Under the pieces are notes generated by a model. The model searched no databases. It worked only from the letters and a program-made list of their open reading frames with translations, and had not been told where the DNA came from. Below are positions 1 through 6,588 of a DNA stretch of 7,930 nucleotides, in pieces. Location of the stretch: the NCBI GenBank assembly GCA_029256465.1, contig JAQSXW010000032.1:1-7930 (forward strand), read 5' to 3'. A program made the translations under genes and the position numbers. Positions within the stretch are counted from its first letter, which is position 1. Every line of letters begins with the position of its first letter. The DNA is from Evtepia sp. (GTDB taxonomy: Bacteria > Bacillota > Clostridia > Oscillospirales > Oscillospiraceae).

Positions 1-78
1 ACTTTTTTCAGTTCTTTTCACAAGGCTTTTTGTTATCTCGCCGTCACCGGCAGAGGCAACTTTGATAGAATACCACCT
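1..78 (-). other. Left edge downstream of gerB: SD-like site and open frame, identity unknown
   Basis: On the minus strand an SD-like AGAGGTGG (80 to 73) overlaps the gerB stop codon. The frame that continues in phase after that stop stays open for 26 codons to the window edge and reads plausibly (…IKVASAGDGEITKSLV…). No ATG, GTG or TTG sits at a normal distance from the SD in that frame; the codon at the right spacing is ATC (66 to 64). A later in-frame GTG (21 to 19) has no SD. A short GC-rich hairpin (about 40-58, one bulge) has no following T-run on either strand, so I do not call it a terminator. This may be the start of a fourth operon gene or simply chance. Confidence 0.25.
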
Positions 79-1227
79 CTACCCACCATTGTCAATCCCC
101 TTTTTCTCTTTTTTTGCTTTTTCTATTTTCTCTCCACTTCCTTGATTAGAAGCCACAGAGTCCCCTCCTTTCCCTGCTCGTTTTATCAAGAAAAACAAAA
201 GAGTCAAAATGCCTCCTGCTACAAGACTCCCCATTGGCATAAGGCTTTGCTGGCAAATCTTCAGCGCCCCTTCCTGTCCTGCAAGCAGTTCTCCCCCCAC
301 CAATGCCACAAGCCCAGCACCCAGAACAACCCAAAAAGACTCTCTTCTTCCGGAGACACAGGCAGCCAACCGCTTAACCGCAAACAGCAATAATCCCAGA
401 AGCGCGATGTCACCCAGCATCCAAAGGGCTGAAATAAGTGCTTCCAGTCTTTGAAATGCTCCTGTCACCCCCAAGCCTGCAACCATATGAAAGAATGGCC
501 GCTGCATTACTTCTGTCAATGGCGCCCCAAATGTTCCTAAGATTAAGGCCAATAGAATTGAAAATGTGAGGAAGAGCGCAATCGCCCAACGGTAACACCG
601 GACGGCGTCTCCTTTCCGCACAGTGATGTTGTTAGCCACAAACAGGGCATACATTCCCACGGACACTACACCCAGCAATGAGGCCGCAACTTTCGGTACA
701 TGATAAAGCTCTTGTTTGGTAAATAGGAAAATATAGTCCGGACGCAAACGAAATCCAGCTAGTAAGACAATTGCTACCAAGCATGCTCCCAAAATGATAT
801 AGAAAATTTCACAGGCCCTTACAAAGCTCGGCAGCTTTTTTGATGCCATCCAAATGGCCAACATCAAAACAATGGCAGAGAAAAGGAACGGCGTTCCTCC
901 TGCCACGGTTAGTCTGCGCGCACAGCGGGCTGTATTTGCTACCAAAAGGAAGAGACCCCAGAGAAGAAAGATGAGGGCCGCAAGGCGACCTCCCCACTTT
1001 CCCAACACCTTAGAAAACCCTTCTCCCAAATCCGTCCTCTGTTCCTTTTCTGGTCCTCGAAAGGCCAAAAATATAAGGAGCAATACGGGTAGTAGGGCTA
1101 GAAGAGGTGCTAACCAAACTGCAGCACCGGCACCAGAGATGCCGGGGACTACTTCCGCACCCACTGCCACCAATGCAATGAACAGCAGTGTCATCAACTG
1201 CCGTATGGATACATTTTGTTGCTTCAT
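79..1227 (-). CDS. gerAB: Spore germination receptor subunit B (GerAB/GerKB family permease)
   Basis: Integral membrane subunit of a GerA-type germinant receptor, from the amino acid/polyamine/organocation (APC) superfamily. In this family the B subunit binds the germinant in the inner spore membrane. The 382-residue product has about ten hydrophobic segments (roughly residues 11-30, 33-55, 82-100, 114-128, 140-158, 181-199, 212-234, 262-285, 298-313 and 333-349). It also carries the family-like QRLEALISALWMLGDIA stretch (259-275). After the last segment comes a lysine-rich hydrophilic tail (349-382), somewhat longer than is usual. The start is the ATG at 1227. The frame is open further upstream, but that part lies inside gerC and looks unlike the family N-terminus, whereas MKQQNVSIRQ is typical. 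It is the last recognised gene of the operon, 14 bases after gerC. The ligand cannot be predicted, and the symbol marks the family, not a particular paralogue. Confidence 0.93.
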   Translation of the reverse strand: MKQQNVSIRQLMTLLFIALVAVGAEVVPGISGAGAAVWLAPLLALLPVLLLIFLAFRGPEKEQRTDLGEGFSKVLGKWGGRLAALIFLLWGLFLLVANTARCARRLTVAGGTPFLFSAIVLMLAIWMASKKLPSFVRACEIFYIILGACLVAIVLLAGFRLRPDYIFLFTKQELYHVPKVAASLLGVVSVGMYALFVANNITVRKGDAVRCYRWAIALFLTFSILLALILGTFGAPLTEVMQRPFFHMVAGLGVTGAFQRLEALISALWMLGDIALLGLLLFAVKRLAACVSGRRESFWVVLGAGLVALVGGELLAGQEGALKICQQSLMPMGSLVAGGILTLLFFLIKRAGKGGDSVASNQGSGEKIEKAKKEKKGIDNGG

Positions 1228-1232
1228 CTTTA

Positions 1233-1238
1233 CCCCCC
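1233..1238 (-). promoter_or_regulatory. Atypical all-G ribosome binding site of gerB
   Basis: A run of six G on the minus strand lies five bases before the gerB ATG, within the 14-base gap after the gerC stop. It is not a canonical AGGAGG but can pair with the anti-SD through a G-U wobble. It supports the start at 1227, since none of the in-frame upstream alternatives is both well placed and family-like. The other two receptor genes have ordinary GGAGG-type sites, so gerB translation may be weaker or depend on gerC translation. Confidence 0.55.
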
Positions 1239-1241
1239 GTT

Positions 1242-2297
1242 TCAGAACTGTTCCGTAAGCTTTGCTTTCACGGTAATCGCACAGGGCAGCTTGGTAAAGC
1301 AATCCCGCCATTGTGTTTTGACCACACCCCAATTCCAAGGGGCGGAAATTCCAGCTTGCCTCCGCAGGTTCGTGCCATCGGCATCTAATCCCTGCAAACG
1401 GGCAACGGCAGCTTCCAGTTCCTTTTTTACCTGCCGTTCTACCTGTTCGTTAAGATTCTGCGCCCCAGTATCCCACACTTCCATCAGCTTTCCGTCTACA
1501 CGACAAGAGATATTTAACTGTTTTAGCGCTCCGTTTTGGAGTACAGTGCGTACTCTGCACCCCTTGCTGTGGAGCTGCACTGTGGCTTCCTGACTCCCCC
1601 CCACTTTAATCTGATCCGTCCAATAGACGGAATCCTCCGAGAGGATTGCCATTGTCCGAGCGAGATCTCCTTCCAGGTACCCCAGGAGCTTCCCGTCTTG
1701 GAAGAGAGCGTAGCTATCAAAAATCAAATCTTTGTTTTCCCAACGCAGGGCAGGAATTAAGACCGCTCCGTTGTCAGCTATTTGAGCTGCCGTTTCCCTA
1801 AGACTGCGTGGTGGTAGCGAGGTTCCCGCCTCCCCACTGGTTTTCAGTGTACTAAGCCGTTTGGCCAAATCTATGTCTTTTTGAAAAAGAGAGTTCATAT
1901 CCGTATTTCGTAAAATCCACAGATTGCTTTCTATGCTTTGCTCTCCGTTTTGAAAGCAAAAACTCAATAGTTGGGATAAGCGGCTCTCTGTGGTTTCAGC
2001 ACCGATGAGGATGTGCTCCACATGGGCATAGCTTATACTCTCCGTCCCCTTGTCCCTGGTATCTAAAAGCGCTCCGGACAGAGACTCCGACTGACCCTCA
2101 AAACGTAGCGGCTGCTTTTCGTTTCTCCCTTCTGTAGCGGCAAAAATTTGAATGCTATTGTTTCTGCCATTTTCCACCCCAAGGACACTGGCAATGGTCA
2201 TATTTCTAGGTTCCTCTGCACGAGGCAGCGAGAAGGGCGCCCGGCAGCCAGACAAACAAAAACAAAGTGTTAAGGCAAATCCAAGAAGCCTCTTCAT
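1242..2297 (-). CDS. gerAC: Ger(x)C family spore germination lipoprotein (receptor subunit C)
   Basis: Lipid-anchored subunit of the germinant receptor, expected on the outer face of the inner spore membrane. The 351-residue product begins with a short lipoprotein signal: MKRLL, a hydrophobic core, then the lipobox LSGC with the acylated cysteine at residue 18. Family-like stretches follow: a strand region MTIASVLGVE (33-42), HVEHILIGAE (92-101), and the YALFQDGKLLGYLEGD segment (196-211) that resembles the GerC pattern for the end of its first domain. The C-terminal part (about 225-351) looks like the mixed alpha/beta third domain, with a charged helix near 281-302. Length is slightly under the family norm. 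The start has a clean GGAGG (2310 to 2306) eight bases upstream and overlaps the gerA stop as ATGA, which suggests coupled translation. The family assignment is firm; the sequence is divergent, as is usual for this subunit. Confidence 0.93.
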   Translation of the reverse strand: MKRLLGFALTLCFCLSGCRAPFSLPRAEEPRNMTIASVLGVENGRNNSIQIFAATEGRNEKQPLRFEGQSESLSGALLDTRDKGTESISYAHVEHILIGAETTESRLSQLLSFCFQNGEQSIESNLWILRNTDMNSLFQKDIDLAKRLSTLKTSGEAGTSLPPRSLRETAAQIADNGAVLIPALRWENKDLIFDSYALFQDGKLLGYLEGDLARTMAILSEDSVYWTDQIKVGGSQEATVQLHSKGCRVRTVLQNGALKQLNISCRVDGKLMEVWDTGAQNLNEQVERQVKKELEAAVARLQGLDADGTNLRRQAGISAPWNWGVVKTQWRDCFTKLPCAITVKAKLTEQF

Positions 2298-3796
2298 TTC
2301 TGATTCCTCCTATTTTGGGTTTTGAGGGATCGTTCACGAAACTTCACCCAAACCAAAGGCCGCCTTAGCACGCCATCAATTTGGTCACCTCCCACTGCAG
2401 CAAAGGGTGTGATGAAGGGAACGCCAAAGCTCTCCAGTGCCGCCACATGGTAAATCAGCACCACTGTTGCCGCAACAACGCCAAACAGGCCCGCAAGACT
2501 TGCGGCAATGACCAGACCAAACCGCCAGAGGCGAAGCGCACTGGAGACCTCTTGACTTGGCAAAGTAAAACCTGCGATCCCTGCCACCGCCACGGTAATT
2601 AAAACAGCTGGTGAGACAATTTTTGCCTCCACCGCTGCGGTTCCCACTACGAGGCCCCCTAAAATCGAAACGGTGGTTCCGATCGCCGGAGGTAGTCTAA
2701 GTCCCGCTTCTTGCACGATTTCAAATGCGAATAATAAAATGAGTACCTCAAATACGGTGGAAAACGGCACATCAATTTTGGCTTCTACAATGGACCAAGC
2801 CAGCGATGCCGGAAGCATTTCGGGATGAAAATTGATTGCCGCCACATAAATAGCGGGCATAAACAGGGCGATGAACATACAAAAATAGCGAAGTATCCGA
2901 AGGAAGGATGCCACCGCCCAGTTTTTTGCCCGATCTTCATTGCTTTTGAAAAACTGCCCGACAGTCTCGGGCAGGAGAAAGCCCAAAGGCAAACCATCTG
3001 CCAGGATCCCCACCCGGCCTTCGACCAGTCCGGCGCAAAAACGGTCAGGTCGCTCCGTGTAACCCATCAGCGGAAAAGGTGTTTTCACGGTATCACTCAT
3101 GTATTCTTCTAGGTTTGCGGTCGTTAGTAGTGCATCAATATCAATCTCACTAAGGCGCGCCTCTGCTTCTTTTACTAGATCAGGATTGGTCAATCCTTCT
3201 AGATACAAGAGATCCACAGGGGTTAGAGTCTGTCTTCCCACAATCTGTTCTTTGATCTTCAGGTTGGGTGTTCGGATTCGTCTGCGTACCAAGCTGGTAT
3301 TGGTTCGGATGGATTCCACAAAAGAGTCCCTTGCCCCTTTGAGCATCGGCTCGTTGTCTGACGGAGAAATGGAGCGCTTTTCTTCCGTAGGAACCGCGCA
3401 GGAAAGCATTTCACTTTGCCCTGGGAAGACAAAGACTACATTACCACCGATGAGATCGGAGACCACCTGATCCATAGTCGAGCGGAGCTCCACCGACAGA
3501 TTGTACAAAGCGCCCTTTTGCATCCAGTCTACTGCCTTTTTTAAAGGCATCCCTTCTAGGTGTGGATTGTAGAACATGGGGCGCAGGATATAATCGTTGA
3601 CGCGCTCGTTTTTCACCATACCGGCGATGCTTAGCATCAACGTCCACTTGCCTGGATCTCCTCCAACGAGCACTTCACGCTCCTGAAAATCAACACAGTC
3701 TTGGAATACTTCACGAATATGATCCAAGGTCAGTGCTCCGGTGATTCTTGGTTCCTGTCTAGGGTGCCAGGGAATACCTTCCTGCTTGCTTTCCAT
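2294..3796 (-). CDS. gerAA: Spore germination receptor subunit A (GerA family)
   Basis: Large subunit of the germinant receptor; family members are thought to form the oligomeric ion-conducting part of the complex. The 500-residue protein has a soluble N-terminal half (1-290) and a membrane C-terminal half. Recognisable GerA motifs are DSFVESIRTNTSLVRRRIRT (157-176), YTERPDRFCAGLVEGRVGIL (246-265) with DGLP just after, and QEAGLRLPPAIG (362-373) followed by SILGGLVVGTAAVEAKIVSP (377-396). Hydrophobic segments lie near 297-322, 345-361, 374-393, 397-411 and 426-450, and a basic tail ends the protein. Length is normal. The start at 3796 has a strong SD (AAGGAGT, 3811 to 3805) eight bases upstream. 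It is first in the operon, directly behind a sigma-G-like promoter, and the stop overlaps gerC as ATGA. There is no sign of truncation. Germinant specificity is unknown. Confidence 0.95.
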   Translation of the reverse strand: MESKQEGIPWHPRQEPRITGALTLDHIREVFQDCVDFQEREVLVGGDPGKWTLMLSIAGMVKNERVNDYILRPMFYNPHLEGMPLKKAVDWMQKGALYNLSVELRSTMDQVVSDLIGGNVVFVFPGQSEMLSCAVPTEEKRSISPSDNEPMLKGARDSFVESIRTNTSLVRRRIRTPNLKIKEQIVGRQTLTPVDLLYLEGLTNPDLVKEAEARLSEIDIDALLTTANLEEYMSDTVKTPFPLMGYTERPDRFCAGLVEGRVGILADGLPLGFLLPETVGQFFKSNEDRAKNWAVASFLRILRYFCMFIALFMPAIYVAAINFHPEMLPASLAWSIVEAKIDVPFSTVFEVLILLFAFEIVQEAGLRLPPAIGTTVSILGGLVVGTAAVEAKIVSPAVLITVAVAGIAGFTLPSQEVSSALRLWRFGLVIAASLAGLFGVVAATVVLIYHVAALESFGVPFITPFAAVGGDQIDGVLRRPLVWVKFRERSLKTQNRRNQK

Positions 3797-3818
3797 TTGC
3801 GCTCACTCCTTTCTTTTG

Positions 3819-3847
3819 TAGTATGGCAGCTTGCTAATGAGATATGC
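3819..3847 (-). promoter_or_regulatory. Predicted sigma-G (forespore) promoter of the gerA operon
   Basis: On the minus strand the -35 GCATA (3847 to 3843) and the -10 CATACTA (3825 to 3819) are separated by 17 bases. Both boxes and the spacing fit the sigma-G type consensus known from Bacillus forespore genes, including germination receptors. The transcript would begin about seven bases downstream, near 3812, giving a very short leader that starts almost at the SD of gerA (3811 to 3805). Sigma-F recognises related boxes, so some overlap of control is possible. The assignment comes from the motif only, strengthened by the nature of the downstream genes. Confidence 0.7.
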
Positions 3848-3877
3848 GATGCCTTTGCTATTTTCTTCTGGATATGC
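3841..3877. repeat. GATATGC direct repeat, 30 bp apart, in the divergent region
   Basis: GATATGC occurs at 3841-3847 and again at 3871-3877, start to start 30 bases. The first copy contains the complement of the proposed sigma-G -35 box. The second has no suitable -10 at normal spacing. It could be chance or a binding site for a regulator of gerA; nothing else in the sequence decides this. Confidence 0.25.
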
Positions 3878-3892
3878 TTTCAGCTCCTCACC

Positions 3893-3922
3893 TTGACGAT
3901 TCAAAGAAGAAAATGGTATACT
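3893..3922 (+). promoter_or_regulatory. Vegetative (sigma-A) extended -10 promoter of the dtd operon
   Basis: TTGACG (3893-3898) and TATACT (3917-3922) are 18 bases apart, and TGG directly before the -10 gives an extended -10 (TGn). Each box differs from the sigma-A consensus at a single position. Transcription would start near 3929, leaving a leader of about 75 bases before dtd. No other comparable promoter is seen in the short gaps downstream, so this one probably drives the whole right-hand gene set. Confidence 0.75.
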
Positions 3923-3950
3923 GATGGGTAAGTTGCTAAATTAAGGTAGT

Positions 3951-3970
3951 CGGTGCAGGGAATATCACCG
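3951..3970 (+). other. Small hairpin in the dtd leader
   Basis: CGGTG (3951-3955) can pair with CACCG (3966-3970) around a ten-base loop, about 20 bases upstream of the dtd SD (AAAGGA, 3992-3997). There is no T-run after it, so it is not a terminator. The stem is short, and no riboswitch or T-box core is recognisable in the leader. Confidence 0.2.
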
Positions 3971-4003
3971 TTTCGTTCCTCAGCATTCAGAAAGGATGAG
4001 AGC

Positions 4004-4447
4004 ATGCGTGCAGTCGTAACGCGAGTATCCTCCGCTTCCGTGACGGTAGACGGCAAGGTCAGCGGTGCCATTGAGACAGGGCTTCTAGTTTTGTTAGGAG
4101 TCGGCCCCGAAGATACGGACGCCCAAGCGGCAAAACTAGCTGATAAAGTCTGCGGTCTGCGGATCTTTTCCGACAAAGAGGGAAAGATGAACTTGAATTT
4201 AGAAGCAACCGGGGGAAGCCTTCTCGTTGTCTCTCAGTTCACCCTCTTCGCTAACACCAAAAGTCGTCGTCCAGGTTTTACGGGCGCAGCCGCTCCCGCG
4301 CTGGCAAAAAAGCTTTATGAAGCCTTTATGGCACACTGCGAAGAGAGTGGCTTTCACGTGGCGCGGGGCATGTTTGGCGCAGAAATGCAAGTATCCTCTG
4401 TGAACGATGGGCCTGTAACCATCTTGCTGGATACGGATGCCATGTAA
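4004..4447 (+). CDS. dtd: D-aminoacyl-tRNA deacylase (Dtd)
   Basis: Cytosolic proofreading enzyme that hydrolyses D-aminoacyl-tRNA (and glycyl-tRNA-Ala) to free tRNA, guarding translation against mischarged tRNA. The 147-residue product is full length for the family. It has the conserved N-terminus MRAVVTRVSSASVTVDG, the GLRIFSDKEGKMNLN segment (51-65), the active-site SQFTL (77-81), and the NDGPVT motif (134-139) whose Gly-cisPro pair gives chiral selectivity in this homodimeric family. MFGAEMQV (123-130) is also conserved. The start is the ATG at 4004, with AAAGGA seven bases upstream. A GTG at 3953 would add 17 residues absent from the family and has no SD. It is the first gene after the vegetative promoter. 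In many Firmicutes dtd follows relA; here relA is absent and the neighbour is a divergent receptor operon. Confidence 0.97.
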   Translation: MRAVVTRVSSASVTVDGKVSGAIETGLLVLLGVGPEDTDAQAAKLADKVCGLRIFSDKEGKMNLNLEATGGSLLVVSQFTLFANTKSRRPGFTGAAAPALAKKLYEAFMAHCEESGFHVARGMFGAEMQVSSVNDGPVTILLDTDAM

Positions 4448-4470
4448 ACACTAATTTTCTAACTATTATC

Positions 4471-4478
4471 GAGGTGAT
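4471..4478 (+). promoter_or_regulatory. Ribosome binding site fixing the start of the MBL-fold hydrolase
   Basis: GAGGTGAT lies just before the ATG at 4483. The in-frame GTG at 4474 is part of this SD itself, so it is not a credible start. The ATG gives the family-typical N-terminus MIVKHIQVGQIGTNCYL. Confidence 0.7.
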
Positions 4479-4482
4479 AACT

Positions 4483-5106
4483 ATGATCGTAAAACATATT
4501 CAGGTCGGCCAGATTGGTACCAACTGTTACCTATTCGGTGATGAAACGGCGAAAGTCTGTGCTGTGGTAGATCCTGGTGATCAGGCACACCAAATCGCTA
4601 AAATGGTGAACGACAGTGGACTGAATCTGCAATATATTTTGGTAACCCACGGACATTTTGACCATGTGTTAGCTGTACCCGAGCTTTTGGAATTCTATCC
4701 AAATGCCCAGGTTTATATCCATCGAAGTGAAGTCAACGAAAGAAAACTGCCCAACAACTATATGCAAATGCCTCTGGTTCCCAACCTGCACTACTACGAA
4801 GAGGGTGACACGTTGCCATTGGGATCCCTTACCATCGAGGTCATGCACACACCAGGGCATTCCTTAGGTTCCGTGGTATTACGAGTTGAGGACGTGCTGT
4901 TTTCAGGCGATACCTTGTTTCAGGGTGCCTGTGGCCGAACAGATTTTGCCGGTGGAAGTTACAGCGAGATGCTGCATTCCTTGAAGCGTCTGCACGACCT
5001 ACCTGGAAACTTCCAAGTCTATCCGGGACATGAAGGCTTTACCACACTGGAACAGGAACGCAAGCGCAACAACTATATGCTGGAAGCCGTGAATAGTCTG
5101 CGATGA
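4483..5106 (+). CDS. MBL-fold metallo-hydrolase, glyoxalase-II-like
   Basis: Cytosolic metallo-beta-lactamase-fold hydrolase of the GloB/YcbL-like group, 207 residues. Metal ligands are visible in order: THGHFDH (55-61, giving H56, H58, D60, H61), HTPGH (122-126, H126), SGDTLF (141-146, D143) and PGHE (181-184, H183). This is a complete binuclear site. The GRTD (151-154) after it is typical of small glyoxalase-II-like proteins. It lacks the long C-terminal substrate domain of classical glyoxalase II, so the thioester substrate is uncertain; hydroxyacyl-thiol conjugates are the usual guess. The start at 4483 is chosen on its SD. It lies 35 bases after dtd with no terminator between, and its stop overlaps the hemZ start as ATGA. 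A dtd - MBL - hemZ order is familiar from Clostridia genomes. Fold and site are certain; the physiological substrate is not. Confidence 0.93.
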   Translation: MIVKHIQVGQIGTNCYLFGDETAKVCAVVDPGDQAHQIAKMVNDSGLNLQYILVTHGHFDHVLAVPELLEFYPNAQVYIHRSEVNERKLPNNYMQMPLVPNLHYYEEGDTLPLGSLTIEVMHTPGHSLGSVVLRVEDVLFSGDTLFQGACGRTDFAGGSYSEMLHSLKRLHDLPGNFQVYPGHEGFTTLEQERKRNNYMLEAVNSLR

Positions 5107-6563
5107 AGCTCTTCTTCTCGGGTCACAATGACAAATATGCGGTGGAACAAACGATGCTGATCCTGTTTCCCCAGGAGCGCCCAGAGTACTCTTTGGAAGC
5201 CCCTGGTGGGGACAATGAGTTAGAACTGCACCTTCACACCGGTGTAAGTTTTCTGACAGCTTCCGCCGTTCTGCGCCGAAATGGTCGTACCTTTCACCGC
5301 CAGTGCCGGGTAAGGCGTTCTCCAGATGGTACGGATTCCGTCACCGAAGACCGCCTACGTCGACGCACCCTACAAAGAGCTCTGTACTGGGCAGCAGTTG
5401 ACTGCCTGGGGGTAGAACCACCCTGGGGTATGTTGTCTGGAGTCCGTCCGGTAAAGCTACCCGTCCGGGCCGTTCAAAATGGCGCGACCTTCGCACAAGC
5501 CGAAGCAGAGATGCGAACTGTATATCGGGTCACCGAAACCCGACGTTCGCTTGCCATGGACTGCGCCAAGGCAAGTCTCAAGGTGAAAAGTAGCCTTCTT
5601 CCCAACGAAATTTCCCTTTATATCGGCATCCCATTCTGTCCCACTCGCTGCGCTTACTGTTCCTTTGTCTCTGCGGCTGGTCAAACCAACCGACTCATTG
5701 CTCCCTATTTGCATGTGCTACATGAGGAGATTGCGACGGCGGGAGTAGCAGTGAAAGAACAGGGACTGTTGATCCGCTCCGTCTACATTGGCGGTGGAAC
5801 CCCCACCACACTTTCTGCCCGGGATCTTTTTGATCTGCTACAGGCCATTAGGGTCGCCTTTCCTCTCAAACCAAACTTGGAATTTACGGTTGAGGCTGGA
5901 CGACCGGATACTATTACCCGGGAAAAGCTTCAGGCAATCAAAAGTGGCGGGGGAAACCGAATCTCCGTCAATCCGCAAAGCATGTCCGACCATGTCTTGT
6001 GCGCCATGGGCCGTGCCCACAGCGTGAAGCAGATACTGACTGCCTGGGAGCTGGTGCAAGCGGAGGGTTTTACCGCAGTGAATATGGACCTCATCGCCGG
6101 ACTTCCTCAAGATAGCGTTTCTGGCTTTGAAACCAGTCTGGATCAGGTTCTCTCTCTCTCTCCGGAAAACATCACCGTCCACACCCTTGCCCTGAAGCGG
6201 GGTTCCCGCCTTCGGGAGGAAGGGACAAGACTGCCTGGTGGCGAGGAGGTCTCCCAAATGTTGGACTACGCTTGGAACCGGTTGCGGCAAGAGGGCTTTT
6301 CGCCCTATTATTTGTATCGTCAGAAATTCATGTCCGGTGGGTTTGAAAATGTGGGCTGGTGCAAATTAGGCTTTGAAAGTGACTATAATATCTGCATGAT
6401 GGAGGAACTGCACACCGTCCTCTCGTTGGGAGCCGGCGGTGTCACCAAACAAGTACGGTATCACGAGGGCACCATTCGCCGCTTTTCCAATCCCAAATAT
6501 CCTCAGGAATACATCCGAGACAGGGAACGTATTCTAGAAGAAAAGCGGTGCTTTACCCCTTAG
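5103..6563 (+). CDS. hemZ: HemZ-type radical SAM protein (coproporphyrinogen dehydrogenase family)
   Basis: Radical SAM enzyme of the HemN/HemZ family, 486 residues. The family annotation is oxygen-independent conversion of coproporphyrinogen III to protoporphyrinogen IX, but members outside true HemN may do other radical or heme-handling reactions. An N-terminal region of about 165 residues, characteristic of HemZ, includes the conserved LSGVRPVKL (111-119). The radical SAM core begins at SLYIGIPFCPTRCAYCSF (171-188) with cluster ligands C179, C183 and C186. GGGTPTT (230-236, SAM binding), EAGRPDTI (264-271), RISVNPQSM (286-294) and DLIAGLPQD (329-337) follow. The C-terminal FENVGWCKLGFESDYNI (414-430) matches the HemZ signature. 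The ATG overlaps the hydrolase stop by four bases and lacks a clear SD, so translation is probably coupled. No other heme gene is in the window. The family is sure, the exact reaction less so. Confidence 0.93.
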   Translation: MKLFFSGHNDKYAVEQTMLILFPQERPEYSLEAPGGDNELELHLHTGVSFLTASAVLRRNGRTFHRQCRVRRSPDGTDSVTEDRLRRRTLQRALYWAAVDCLGVEPPWGMLSGVRPVKLPVRAVQNGATFAQAEAEMRTVYRVTETRRSLAMDCAKASLKVKSSLLPNEISLYIGIPFCPTRCAYCSFVSAAGQTNRLIAPYLHVLHEEIATAGVAVKEQGLLIRSVYIGGGTPTTLSARDLFDLLQAIRVAFPLKPNLEFTVEAGRPDTITREKLQAIKSGGGNRISVNPQSMSDHVLCAMGRAHSVKQILTAWELVQAEGFTAVNMDLIAGLPQDSVSGFETSLDQVLSLSPENITVHTLALKRGSRLREEGTRLPGGEEVSQMLDYAWNRLRQEGFSPYYLYRQKFMSGGFENVGWCKLGFESDYNICMMEELHTVLSLGAGGVTKQVRYHEGTIRRFSNPKYPQEYIRDRERILEEKRCFTP

Positions 6564-6588
6564 CACAGCAGCAAGAGGAGGACCATCT

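Noticed and set aside
40..58. GC-rich hairpin as terminator of the gerA operon
   Set aside because: The stem has a bulge and no T-run follows on either strand, so it does not meet the intrinsic terminator pattern.
98..137. T-rich stretch on the plus strand resembling a terminator tail or slippery site
   Set aside because: It is the reverse of lysine codons in the GerB tail. The A7 within it could allow slippage, but a -1 shift would only replace the last few residues, so I see no recoding signal.
854..1593. Plus-strand open frames opposite gerB and gerC (854-1258 and 1216-1593)
   Set aside because: Antisense to well-recognised germination genes, with low-complexity Ser/Pro/Arg/Thr-rich translations typical of shadows.
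3953..4003. GTG start at 3953 extending Dtd by 17 residues
   Set aside because: The extra residues are absent from the family and have no SD, while the ATG at 4004 has AAAGGA at good spacing.
6149..6162. (TC)7 tract inside hemZ as a phase-variable repeat
   Set aside because: It encodes a short Leu-Ser stretch within the radical SAM domain of a housekeeping-type gene; the tract is short and nothing suggests on/off switching.
5838..6290. 150-codon minus-strand open frame inside hemZ
   Set aside because: Opposite conserved radical SAM motifs, composition not protein-like, no SD or partner genes.
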